From: Bacillota bacterium
GTDB taxonomy: Bacteria; Bacillota; Clostridia; Acetivibrionales; JAMNXU01
Length of the DNA: 64,000 nucleotides
Assembly (NCBI GenBank): GCA_023623175.1
Contig: JAMNXU010000007.1
Coordinates: 1 to 64,000, forward strand
Reading direction: 5' to 3'
Shown: positions 17,272 through 25,565 of the stretch, in pieces
Position numbering within the stretch: the stretch's first letter is position 1
How the letters are laid out: each line of letters opens with the position of its first letter
The notes under the pieces: model-generated
What the model saw: the letters and a program-made list of their open reading frames with translations, nothing else
What the model was told of the DNA's origin: nothing
The model's database searches: none
Position numbers and translations under genes: made by a program

Positions 17272-18015
17272 TCAGTATTCAAATATCTCGTCCACATTCA
17301 CTTCAAGGCCTTCGAAAATGAAGGATTTTACCGATTCCCCCTGCCTGTAAAACAGATACTCATCAATTTCAAAATCTTTGAAACTGTAAACAAAAACAGT
17401 CTTTTTATCGGGATCAACAACCCAGAATTCCATGACTCCTGAAAGCATGTAAGTATTCAGCTTATCGACCATGTCTCTCGACCTTGTGCCCGGTGAGAGA
17501 ATTTCAACAACCAGGGAAGGAGTTCCCATATAGCGTCCTCTTTCATTGACCTTTTCTTCAACATCACATGCAATTAAAAGATCCGGCTGCATAACATCGG
17601 GTTCTTTAATATCCTTTTTATAAAAGTGAACATCAAAGGGAGCATAATAAACCTTGCATTTTTTGCCTTTCAAATATGTTTTAAACGCAATATGCAGGTT
17701 ACCTGATATCTCCTGGTGAGAAATACTCGGTGATTCCATGATTATGATCTCGCCATTTATATACTCCATCCTCAGTTCACTTTTTGTATAAATCTCCATG
17801 AATTCTTCATAGGATACTTTCCTGCCGCCGTACTGGTAGTCGAGAGCCTTTTCTTTGACTGTAAAATATCGGTCGATATTGGTAATATATGGAGTCAACC
17901 TTACGGCTTTTTTCCCGTTTTTGGTTATAACAACATCGTCGCCATTATTGATGACATAATCAAGGTACTTTCCAAGATTTTGCTTTAATTCAGTGGCGGT
18001 AATGACTTTACTCAT
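17272..18015 (-). CDS. Phd/YefM-antitoxin-like domain fused to Uma2-family nuclease domain
   Basis: 247 residues. Residues 1-50 ('ITATELKQNLGKYLDYV...VVITKNGKKAVRL') match the DNA-binding half of Phd/YefM antitoxins. From about 65 on the protein is a Uma2/DUF820 PD-(D/E)xK fold: 'EYINGEIIIM', 'QPDLLIACD', 'PSLVVEILSPGTRSRD' with the following lysine, and 'GVMEFWVVDP'. The acidic and lysine residues expected for metal binding are present. Uma2 proteins are usually free-standing, and antitoxins are usually encoded before a separate toxin, so the fusion is notable. The ATG at 18015 follows GGGGTGA. Function is unproven; self-contained DNA binding plus cleavage is an inference. Confidence 0.82.
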   Translation of the reverse strand: MSKVITATELKQNLGKYLDYVINNGDDVVITKNGKKAVRLTPYITNIDRYFTVKEKALDYQYGGRKVSYEEFMEIYTKSELRMEYINGEIIIMESPSISHQEISGNLHIAFKTYLKGKKCKVYYAPFDVHFYKKDIKEPDVMQPDLLIACDVEEKVNERGRYMGTPSLVVEILSPGTRSRDMVDKLNTYMLSGVMEFWVVDPDKKTVFVYSFKDFEIDEYLFYRQGESVKSFIFEGLEVNVDEIFEY

Positions 18016-18229
18016 GAGAAATCACCCCAATTTGCAATATTTCCATAAGTTGCAATATTTTTATTTATTATTTTAACATAAATTCGGCTATTTTATCATA
18101 TATCATCGTGCGAATACGTGCAATAATATTATTATTTTCGTGCGAATATTTTGTACTATTATCAAAATCACGTCGTACAGTTTGGAATTTCGGGAAGCAC
18201 AGGACTGATTTTAAAAAATGACTGATAAC

Positions 18230-18545
18230 TTATCTTTCCAGTCCGTAATGCTACTACTTTATTTGTGTAAGCTCTTTCATAAAAACAAAGGAGAACAGCA
18301 AATCACATACCAATGCCTGTTATCGATCTATAAGGGCGATATCATTCAAAATCTTGATGCGTTTGTCTGGAGCATTACTCACAACACGTATAAGAGGTGG
18401 TGCAGGAGAAGGCAAATTGAATCAATCGATGGAGATTATGACATCTTTTCAAATATCTGACCTGAGCGTGGATGACACTGTGATACAGCAGGAAAGTGTT
18501 GATTTTGTGTGCCGGGAGTTGAGAAATAAGTTATTTCTTGCTGAT
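18230..18545 (+). pseudogene. remnant of ECF-type RNA polymerase sigma factor
   Basis: The segment 'NLDAFVWSITHNTYKRWCRR' (from about 18352) is region 2 of an ECF sigma factor and aligns by eye with 'NFDAWINTMCHYTWRNYIV' of the intact sigma gene at 20723. The frame then shifts near 18448 and continues as 'SDLSVDDTVIQQESVDFVCR'. The part before residue 40 is scrambled, and the 3' end is cut at a pair of dispersed repeats (18546). No region 4 remains. Confidence 0.65.
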
Positions 18546-18605
18546 GGGACAAGAGAACCGTCCCCATGTCCCACCTGTGGGACAAGAGAACCGTCCCTGT
18601 GTCCC
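18546..18605 (+). repeat. 27-bp element, two tandem copies ending the sigma remnant
   Basis: Copies at 18546-18572 and 18579-18605, separated by six bases. Each begins GGGACAAGAGAACCG and ends TGTCCC, with one or two substitutions. They sit exactly where the sigma-factor similarity stops. Confidence 0.88.
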
Positions 18606-18687
18606 ATATTGAGTTAAATAGCGGTAATTCAACTACAAGTTGAATTTTCGGATGCGCTTATGTTTTGAACATGTAAGAATCATGATG

Positions 18688-18720
18688 AAAAAACAAGTTC
18701 AGCCTTTGCAGCTGAACTTG
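18688..18720 (-). terminator. intrinsic terminator of the solute-binding lipoprotein gene
   Basis: A perfect 10-bp stem, CAAGTTCAGC with GCTGAACTTG, and a 7-base loop. On the minus strand it is followed by six T. It lies 75 bases after the stop codon at 18795. Confidence 0.9.
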
Positions 18721-18794
18721 CAGTATAAGTCTACCATATAATAATAAATACCCTTCCATAGGCTTTTACTGCTCTAAACCATACCCGTGAAATT

Positions 18795-20480
18795 CTAACC
18801 GTCTGGATCTATACTCTGCTTCTTCCAGTCCCAATCTTTCAGCCTCTGTTGTCGTTCCAGTTCAGACTTCTGTATCCGTGCAATATCTTCCGGTGACATA
18901 CTATCACTATATTTTGTTGAATATTCCCTTTCTTCCAGTATCCTGTCAATTGCTTCCCGGAGTGAGTACATTCCTGCCAGCAAAAATCTTTCTGCATGAG
19001 TCAGAAAATCTGTTCTTTGGAGATAACTATCGGATAAATTCCTGTGATACATTGCAAGAGATTCGATAATACCATGATGTTGTTTATATTCTGTTTTTTG
19101 ATTAACAAGCTTCAACTGTTCCTTTTTTTTATCTTCAGACAAGTATTCGTCATTATCATAATCATACAGGAACCATTTCGTTTGCCAGTAATAAAAGGCA
19201 TCCTGCACGGTCCTGCTTTCCGGAGCGATGGGTTCCGGCAGCCCCTTATCATTTATTTTATAGTCCTCTCCTTCAATCCCGTATAGCATGAGGCGGTATG
19301 CTTCGGCATCCGTCATCAACCAGTTGATAAAAGATATGGCATGTTTCACATTGGGCGAATACTTGTTGAAAACAACAATGTTGCCGGGATCAACGATTCT
19401 TTCGGTTAAGACATGGGGAAGTATTTCCACCTGCCGGTATTTTAAATCAATACGTCCGTACCTGGCCAGGGCATCATCAAGATAATCACCGAAAGGGCTC
19501 ATGGCAAGGAAAGAAGCAATACTTCCATTGGTTATTTCCTTTTCCATAAACGGTTTCTCAAATGAGAACATACCAAATGGATAGTAGGAATAATTTCCAG
19601 TGTCCGGATTTGCAAGTTGAGGAGTTTTCACTAACCTCACCAATTCCTTGCTTGCCCAGCTGGCCAATCTTTCGAGAACTTTCAGGTATTCGGGCGTTTC
19701 ATAAAAGGAAAGGAGCTTTCTGTTCTTGTCATCATTTTTATACACAAGATTTTTTTGATAAATGGTATACCCCATCTCTTCCGCAAAGAGTTCGCATGTG
19801 GAAGCGTAAATGACGACAGGATTCAGATTCGGTTCATTTTTTGCAATTTGGGAGAGGAATTTTTCATAATCTTCCCATCCCCTGAACCCGGTCACATTGT
19901 ATTTTTCAGCCAAATCCTCCCGAATGAATGCGCATACCCTCCTTGTACCGGGAAAGTGATGGGAAGGAATGGCAAATATTCGCTTGCTTACAGTAACCGG
20001 AATTAAATCACCGGGGGTGAATTTTGCAAAATACTCCGGTGCGTATTCCATGAATTCATTTGTTATGTCTTTAATATTTGAACTATTCATGCTCTCTAAA
20101 TCCCGGAACGGATAAGGTGATGAATACAGCTGATGGGTATTAATAAAAGCAGCGTCCACTTTCAGATTGGAGAAGTAAAACTTAGAGGCAGGATTTACTG
20201 CATGAATGAAATTAACATAAAATTTTTTACTTCTCTTTTCCAGTTCGCCGGCTACTTTCCTCAGGCGGGAAGCGTAAAGGGGATCTTCAATGTCGTATTT
20301 ATCGCTTATTGATGTGGGAATGGCAATGGTAAGGGGCACTATTTTCCCGGGACGGACGTCCCAGGGATCCTCATAGGCCTTTTCACGGTCGGATTTGCCG
20401 CATCCCGGGGTTATAATAATAAAAAGCATAAGGATAATTGTAAAAATGCTCTTCACTATTATGAAAAAACGGCTTTTCAC
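18795..20480 (-). CDS. extracellular solute-binding lipoprotein (ABC-type, sugar-binding-like)
   Basis: 561 residues. It starts with a basic N-terminus, a hydrophobic stretch and a lipobox ending in ITPGC (Cys near 27), so it is an exported, lipid-anchored protein. The body has the size and style of the large binding proteins of the CUT1/LplA kind, for example 'REDLAEKYNVTGFRGWEDYEKF' split over residues 190-215, and 'FINWLMTDAEAYRLMLYGIEGEDY' late in the chain. The start is GTG preceded by GGAGG. No permease or ATPase genes adjoin it, so it may serve a remote transporter or a sensing role. It lies between two sigma-factor loci. Confidence 0.8.
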   Translation of the reverse strand: MKSRFFIIVKSIFTIILMLFIIITPGCGKSDREKAYEDPWDVRPGKIVPLTIAIPTSISDKYDIEDPLYASRLRKVAGELEKRSKKFYVNFIHAVNPASKFYFSNLKVDAAFINTHQLYSSPYPFRDLESMNSSNIKDITNEFMEYAPEYFAKFTPGDLIPVTVSKRIFAIPSHHFPGTRRVCAFIREDLAEKYNVTGFRGWEDYEKFLSQIAKNEPNLNPVVIYASTCELFAEEMGYTIYQKNLVYKNDDKNRKLLSFYETPEYLKVLERLASWASKELVRLVKTPQLANPDTGNYSYYPFGMFSFEKPFMEKEITNGSIASFLAMSPFGDYLDDALARYGRIDLKYRQVEILPHVLTERIVDPGNIVVFNKYSPNVKHAISFINWLMTDAEAYRLMLYGIEGEDYKINDKGLPEPIAPESRTVQDAFYYWQTKWFLYDYDNDEYLSEDKKKEQLKLVNQKTEYKQHHGIIESLAMYHRNLSDSYLQRTDFLTHAERFLLAGMYSLREAIDRILEEREYSTKYSDSMSPEDIARIQKSELERQQRLKDWDWKKQSIDPDG

Positions 20481-20722
20481 AATACAGACCTCCGTTTAAA
20501 GGCAATTCACAGTCCGGCAATAATTCCGTAGTAATTGGATGCGGAATATAATCAAATTGCTACATGTTAACATTTTAATTATACGAAATTCAACATTTTC
20601 GGACAACCTAAAGATTTACAGCAATATTAACAAAAAAATACATGGAATTTCGGCATTAACTGCCAACCGTTTAAATTATTGATATACAATAAAAGTGAAA
20701 CCGGTTTCCAAGGAGAATAAAA

Positions 20723-22336
20723 ATGACCGAACACGAAATTGCAGCAACCTATGCAAACAAAATATTCGGTTTTGCGCGCAACAAAACCAACAATATTTTT
20801 GATGCTGAGGATTTGGCACAGGAAATATTAACTGCAGTTATAAAATCCGTTCGTTCCGGCAGGAAGATACATAATTTCGATGCATGGATCAATACAATGT
20901 GCCACTACACATGGCGGAATTACATTGTCAAAAACAAGCGTCACTGGAATTCCTCCAGCCTTGATGATTATAACATGCCTGATGACATTAACACACCGGA
21001 AGATGTATTCATCTCTGATGAAACTGCACATGAGATTTATAAAGAAACGGCCTATTTGTCGCGGGCATGCCGGGAAGCCACGGTTATGTTTTATTATGAT
21101 GGACTGAAGGTAAAAGACATCGCGCAAAAACTAAACCTGCCTGAAGGAACGGTTAAATGGCTTTTATCGGAGTCAAGAAAGAAAATCAGGGAGGGGATTG
21201 AAATGGCAGAAAAAAACCTGGGGTTCAAGCCGATCAGAATGTGGTGCGGTTGTATGGGCAAGCAGGGTCCCAACGGCGAGCCACAGTCATATTTTAAATC
21301 AAGCCTCATGCAGAATATTGCGTATGCAGCCTATAAACAGCCTGTAACCATTGAGGAGATTGCGCATCAAATATGCACGGCGGCAGTATTCGTGGAAGAA
21401 GGAGTTAATTTGCTGGTCTATGCAGGGTTGATGAATAAGTTGTCCGGGGGAAGGTTTCAGACGAATTTTGTGATTGACTCCCCGGAAAGCAGGGCGGCAG
21501 AAGTGGAATACTGCTATAAAAAAGCTCCCGAAGTTGCAGAAAAGTATTGCGGCGAGTTCGAAAAACATTTTAACAAAATAAAAGCTGTCGGATACATCGG
21601 AAGTGGCTTAAATGATAATTTTCAAAAATGGGTTTTTATACCATATATGCTAAGTAAGGCATTATTTAAATCCGGTTATTTTGAAAAATACAGTCCCGAA
21701 GAACGTCGGGACGGAGGGAAATACATTGTTTCAGCCGGTTTGGATTCAGATGATATACCAGGCAAAAAGCATGGTACACCAGGCAAACTGCCTGCGGATA
21801 TTACTAAGAAATATGAAAGCCGGGGGATAAAAATAAGGGACAGTGAAAGCTTTTATGGCTGGCAGGCTGACACCTGGTGGTCGGGACTGAATTTCCGTGA
21901 TTTTGATGTACAGGATGTAATGGATATGTACCGGGTTGTTAATATTATTGAAAATAATCAGGATGCGGACGATTATGACAAGGTAATAATAAGCAGGCTT
22001 ATTAAAAAGGCATTTGTCGCCAAGAAAGATAATCAACTTGAAATTCTGATACCGGTGCTTAAGAAAGAAGAGTTCAGGAAACTGAACGAAATAATAGATG
22101 ATGTATTGAATGAAGCAGGATATGAACTTTTCGACGAAGTAATCAATGATTTTATTAAACTGTGGAGGAATTTCGCACCGTCATCGGTATCGGAAAACGA
22201 ATTGTATTTTAAAGCGGCAAATCACGCAGGAGGAATTATTTTTGCGGTACTGGAATATCTCGAACGTACAGGAGAATTAATTAAGCCCGATGACAGCGAG
22301 ACAACGCGCTTGTCAACCTTAATGGCATTTTTATAG
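20723..22336 (+). CDS. ECF-type sigma-70 factor with long C-terminal extension
   Basis: 537 residues. Region 2 is at 1-75 ('DAEDLAQEIL' at 28-37, then 'FDAWINTMCHYTWRNY'). Region 4 is at about 110-155 ('LKVKDIAQKLNLPEGTVKWLL'). The remaining 380 residues are not standard. They begin with a Cys-containing 'RMWCGCMGKQGP', then a winged-helix-like 'PVTIEEIAHQICTA...YAGLMNKLSGGRFQTNF', followed by helices without known motifs. Such extensions may sense a ligand or act as a built-in anti-sigma element. The ATG follows AAGGAG. No separate anti-sigma gene adjoins; a broken homologue lies 2.3 kb upstream. Confidence 0.83.
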   Translation: MTEHEIAATYANKIFGFARNKTNNIFDAEDLAQEILTAVIKSVRSGRKIHNFDAWINTMCHYTWRNYIVKNKRHWNSSSLDDYNMPDDINTPEDVFISDETAHEIYKETAYLSRACREATVMFYYDGLKVKDIAQKLNLPEGTVKWLLSESRKKIREGIEMAEKNLGFKPIRMWCGCMGKQGPNGEPQSYFKSSLMQNIAYAAYKQPVTIEEIAHQICTAAVFVEEGVNLLVYAGLMNKLSGGRFQTNFVIDSPESRAAEVEYCYKKAPEVAEKYCGEFEKHFNKIKAVGYIGSGLNDNFQKWVFIPYMLSKALFKSGYFEKYSPEERRDGGKYIVSAGLDSDDIPGKKHGTPGKLPADITKKYESRGIKIRDSESFYGWQADTWWSGLNFRDFDVQDVMDMYRVVNIIENNQDADDYDKVIISRLIKKAFVAKKDNQLEILIPVLKKEEFRKLNEIIDDVLNEAGYELFDEVINDFIKLWRNFAPSSVSENELYFKAANHAGGIIFAVLEYLERTGELIKPDDSETTRLSTLMAFL

Positions 22337-22411
22337 TATGTTAGAATAAAAAACGATAACACGATAATAAAATGCAGGTGCCGGCCCTGTGTTTTGGAAG
22401 GAGTTTTGCAT

Positions 22412-23299
22412 ATGGGTAATAAATGGGATTCAAATGAGATAACACGGGATTATTTTGATTCATTACTTGTTGAAATGAGACACATAGATTCGGTTATACC
22501 TTCAACCAGGCTTGAATTATACGGTGAAGTGTTTGATACCCCGATAATGATGGCTGCGCTGTCTCATTTGAACAATGTACATGAAAACGGCATGGTGGAA
22601 ATGGCAAAGGGAGCTCATGCAGCGAATGCAGTGAACTGGGCAGGTATGGGGTATGAAGCGGAGCTCGAAGCGATAACGGCTACAGGGGTACGGACAATTA
22701 AGATAATTAAGTCTTATGCTGACAATGACTATATCTTTCATCGGATTGAGCATGCAGAGCGATGCGGAGTAATGGCGGTCGGGATGGATCTGGATCACTC
22801 GTTTGGGGGAAATGGGCAGTATGATGTTGTTCTTGGGATGAAAATGGCTCCAAAATCCCTTGAAGAGATAAAGGGCTTTGTAAGGGCAACGAAGCTTCCG
22901 TTTATAATAAAAGGGGTGCTGAGCGAGCAGGATGCATATAAATGCCTTGAAGCCGGTGTCAGGGGTATAGTGGTTTCGCACCATGGTGGAATCATGAATT
23001 ATGCAGTGCCGCCATTGCTGATACTGCCGAAGATAGCAAAGTTGATTAATAAAAGGATACCAATCTTTGTTGATTGCGGAGTGTCAAGTGGCATGGATGT
23101 CTTTAAAGCTTTGGCACTGGGAGCTGATGCTGTATCCGTCGGCAGAGTAATCATGGATCCTTTGCGTGAGAAGGGTGCAGAGGGTGTAAAAAACAAGATA
23201 AGAGAGATGACTGAAGAACTGGCCGGAGTAATGGCGAGAACCTGTTCTCCTGATATCAGACACATTGACCCTTCAGTTATCTGGCATCGGAATTTTTAA
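22412..23299 (+). CDS. FMN-dependent alpha-hydroxy-acid oxidase/dehydrogenase homologue
   Basis: 295 residues, shorter than the usual 350-390. The barrel motifs of the lactate/glycolate oxidase family are present: PIMMAAL (44-50), the FMN lysine in FIIKGVL (K167), 'GIVVSHHGG' (185-193) with the catalytic histidine, and 'IFVDCGVSSGMDV' with 'ADAVSVGR' for phosphate binding. The arginine that normally follows HGG and binds the substrate carboxylate is replaced by isoleucine (I194). The substrate is therefore probably not a simple alpha-hydroxy acid. ATG at 22412 follows GGAAGGAG; the frame opens earlier with TTG at 22394. Confidence 0.82.
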   Translation: MGNKWDSNEITRDYFDSLLVEMRHIDSVIPSTRLELYGEVFDTPIMMAALSHLNNVHENGMVEMAKGAHAANAVNWAGMGYEAELEAITATGVRTIKIIKSYADNDYIFHRIEHAERCGVMAVGMDLDHSFGGNGQYDVVLGMKMAPKSLEEIKGFVRATKLPFIIKGVLSEQDAYKCLEAGVRGIVVSHHGGIMNYAVPPLLILPKIAKLINKRIPIFVDCGVSSGMDVFKALALGADAVSVGRVIMDPLREKGAEGVKNKIREMTEELAGVMARTCSPDIRHIDPSVIWHRNF

Positions 23300-23325
23300 A
23301 AAACGAGGAATTTTAAAAAACGAGT

Positions 23326-23590
23326 TCAAGTTATGACGAGCTTTTCTACTATCGAAGCCATTTCATGCCTGTCGAATAATGATTCAAAGTGCCTAAGCTC
23401 ATCGCCGATAAATATATGGAAAGCAGGTTTGTAAACATCATCGTGTTTTTCGACGAAGGTATCCTAGTTTATCCATGTCATGGCTGATGCCTGAAATATT
23501 CAGCGATAATATGTCTGATTTTCTGTTTTCGAGCACCTCGGTAATTTTGTCGGCAAGGGAGCTTATAAGCGGCTGGAACCCTTGTACATG
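23326..23590 (-). pseudogene. unidentified protein-coding remnant
   Basis: On the minus strand one frame reads 'SSLADKITEVLENRKSDIL' and stops. A one-base shift near 23460 then continues 'TFVEKHDDVYKPAFHIFIG' and '...FDRHEMASIVEKLVIT', ending at 23326. The amino-acid texture looks coding, the frame is broken and there is no start. I do not recognise the family. The plus strand carries no better reading. Confidence 0.4.
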
Positions 23591-23656
23591 CGGGCGTCAT
23601 CGGAAAATGATGGTTTTACAGTCTGTAAAAAAGTTGAATTTTGTGGTATAATATAT

Positions 23657-23764
23657 ATGCAAACTACAGGTTTGATGCTTGACGAACGAGATATGCAGCA
23701 AGCGTTGATTAATGCCAAAGCTATAAGGAGTTTTATTCTTAACCTGACAAACAAAGGAACTTAA
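23657..23764 (+). other. possible 35-codon small ORF ahead of a terminator
   Basis: An ATG at 23657 opens 35 codons (MQTTGLMLDERDMQQ...), ending 14 bases before a strong terminator. TATAAT occurs at 23647-23652, but a matching -35 is not seen and there is no ribosome site. It could be a short transcript, a leaderless peptide or chance. Confidence 0.25.
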
Positions 23765-23778
23765 ATAAATTGAATTAA

Positions 23779-23814
23779 AGGGCAAATCCCGATAGCGGGA
23801 CTGCCCCTTTTTTT
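23779..23814 (+). terminator. intrinsic terminator
   Basis: AGGGCAAATCCCG pairs with CGGGACTGCCCC with a small internal mismatch and is followed by seven T on the plus strand. It lies between the 23.3-23.8 kb remnants and the 3' end of the oxidoreductase gene on the other strand. Confidence 0.82.
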
Positions 23815-23903
23815 AATAAACAAAACCTTGCTCTTACCAACTGAATATCCGGCTATTACACTTAATATCCGGTTATTAAACTTATATAAAGGTTCGTGGA
23901 TGC

Positions 23904-25031
23904 CTACTCAAAATCCACCACAACGCCTTTCGCGGCGGATTCAAAGGCAGCTTCCATCAGCTTGAGAACGCGGAGAGCTTCTTCGCCGGTAACTATCTGT
24001 TTTGCCGTTCCGTTGATTGTATCAACTAAGTTGCTGTACAGCTCGTTCCTGTCAAAATCCACATCAGGAAGCGGCAGGGTTTCTATCGAGTTTTCCCCGC
24101 GGGGCGCCATGGTCTTTGTAAGGCCGGCGCCTGCCAAAATAGGCGTTGCGTCCTTGTCTTCCCAGCTTTTCAGGCGGGCTATCTCGCCTCTGCAGGACCA
24201 GTCATGGATTACTGCCGAACCATGATCACCGGTCATATACCACAGCGGGAGGGATATGAAATGGCATGTGCCAACCTCCACGTAAGCCGTAAGACCGCTT
24301 TCAAACGTCATGTGCATTTTGAAGCCGTCATCCACTTCATCATTGGTGACATGGGTGAGCGTGCAGAATACCTTTTTTACCTTTTCTGGAATCATGATTA
24401 GCAGGCGGTCCAAAAGATGAACTCCCCAGTCCAGCATCATGCCGCCGCCGTATTCCTTCTTGCCTCTCCAGTCGCCGGGAATACCGCGGGAACCGTGAAC
24501 ACGGCTTTCTATATGAAACACTTTTCCGAGCATATTTTCGTCATATATCTTCTTTATGATGAGGAAGTCCTTGTCCCATCTGCGGTTCTGGCGCGGATAG
24601 AAAACCTTGCCGGTCTCCCTGGAGACCTGGAGAATTTCCACAAGCTCACGGCTCGTGGGAGTGACGGGCTTTTCGCACAAAACGTGCTTGCCCGCCCGCA
24701 TGGCAGCTATGGCTTCATCACGATGCAAATGATTGGGCGTTGCAATGAGCACTATGTCGACCCTGTCATCGGCAAGAATGGCTTCATAGCTTTCATAGTT
24801 GTACATTCCGCGATCTGCGGCCCATTTCTGCCTTGCAGGGTCAATATCATAAACGCCGGCAAGAGTCAGCTTCTTTGAAATATCGGAATTCATTTTGCCT
24901 TCAAAAGCAGTGCCGGTTACTGCATTCGTATTCCAAACAGCGTTACCTGTTCCGCTGGCTATGGCAATTGCATGTCCGCCTCCCATGCCTCCGCAGCCAA
25001 CGATTGCGACAGCCAGTTTTCCGTCTATCAT
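23904..25031 (-). CDS. Gfo/Idh/MocA-family NAD(P)-dependent oxidoreductase
   Basis: 375 residues. The N-terminal Rossmann fold has 'VAIVGCGGMGGGHA' near residues 7-20, then 'VLIATPNHLHRDEAI' and the family signature CEKPVTPT, whose lysine is catalytic. The C-terminal part is the usual beta-sheet substrate domain ('GGGMMLDWGVHLLDRL'). Members act on sugars, inositols or sugar acids. There are two starts: ATG at 25040 nearly touches the AAGGAAG site, whereas ATG at 25031 has nine bases of spacing and is preferred. It seems monocistronic, with no sugar transporter next to it. Confidence 0.9.
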   Translation of the reverse strand: MIDGKLAVAIVGCGGMGGGHAIAIASGTGNAVWNTNAVTGTAFEGKMNSDISKKLTLAGVYDIDPARQKWAADRGMYNYESYEAILADDRVDIVLIATPNHLHRDEAIAAMRAGKHVLCEKPVTPTSRELVEILQVSRETGKVFYPRQNRRWDKDFLIIKKIYDENMLGKVFHIESRVHGSRGIPGDWRGKKEYGGGMMLDWGVHLLDRLLIMIPEKVKKVFCTLTHVTNDEVDDGFKMHMTFESGLTAYVEVGTCHFISLPLWYMTGDHGSAVIHDWSCRGEIARLKSWEDKDATPILAGAGLTKTMAPRGENSIETLPLPDVDFDRNELYSNLVDTINGTAKQIVTGEEALRVLKLMEAAFESAAKGVVVDFE

Positions 25032-25040
25032 GGTCAGCAT

Positions 25041-25441
25041 CTTCCTTTGCCTGAAAATTTCGTGTGTTTTTAAAAATCACATTATACTATATTAGCATAC
25101 ATGCCCGAATTTTCAATATTTAAAGTTCAAAAAAACAGGCGTATTTTTAGATACCGGAAGCTTCGAAAAAATGACGGGAGTCTCAAAAATGCAGAAAAAA
25201 AAGCACCCGATAATCCAAATGAATGATTCCGTTAAAGCAGGTGCTGATTTAAATGATATAATATAATTGCATTAGTAAAGAGGAACAAAATGCAAAAAAA
25301 ATCATATTCATTATACACTATAGGCTTTGAATTTTTTGCCTTGGGCCGCAAAGTTAACAGTTTGTTAACAATTTTGTAATATTAATGTAACATTATGATT
25401 AGATATATAATTCCCGAGAATACTATTGAGGAGTGAATAAA
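25041..25441. other. divergent intergenic region with hairpin-forming segment
   Basis: AT-rich. On the minus strand AGCACC (25240-25245 reversed) can pair with GGTGCT (25202-25207 reversed) and is followed by eight T. This resembles a long-loop terminator or attenuator ahead of the oxidoreductase gene. Near 25352 two GTTAAC sites lie five bases apart. A TATAAT at 25406-25411 may be the -10 of the downstream plus-strand genes, but no good -35 was found. Confidence 0.35.
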
Positions 25442-25561
25442 TTGAAAAAGAACATTCAAATGAGGAAGTACATTGTAAAATGGATTGCACTTATACTGGC
25501 GGCTTTGTTTTTGCTGACATCTTTTGCCACGGTGGGAATATCCATAGTCAGGGGAGGTTGA
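25442..25561 (+). CDS. 39-residue membrane peptide at head of the AmmeMemoRadiSam genes
   Basis: TTG start preceded by GAGGAGTG at good spacing. The product has a basic N-terminus (MKKNIQMRKYIVKW), one hydrophobic helix (IALILAALFLLTSFATVGIS) and ends VRGG. The stop codon lies four bases before the GTG of the next gene, and that gene's GGGGAGG site overlaps the last codons, so translation is probably coupled. It could be a small membrane protein or an uncleaved signal-like peptide. No family is recognised. Confidence 0.6.
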   Translation: MKKNIQMRKYIVKWIALILAALFLLTSFATVGISIVRGG

Positions 25562-25565
25562 AATC

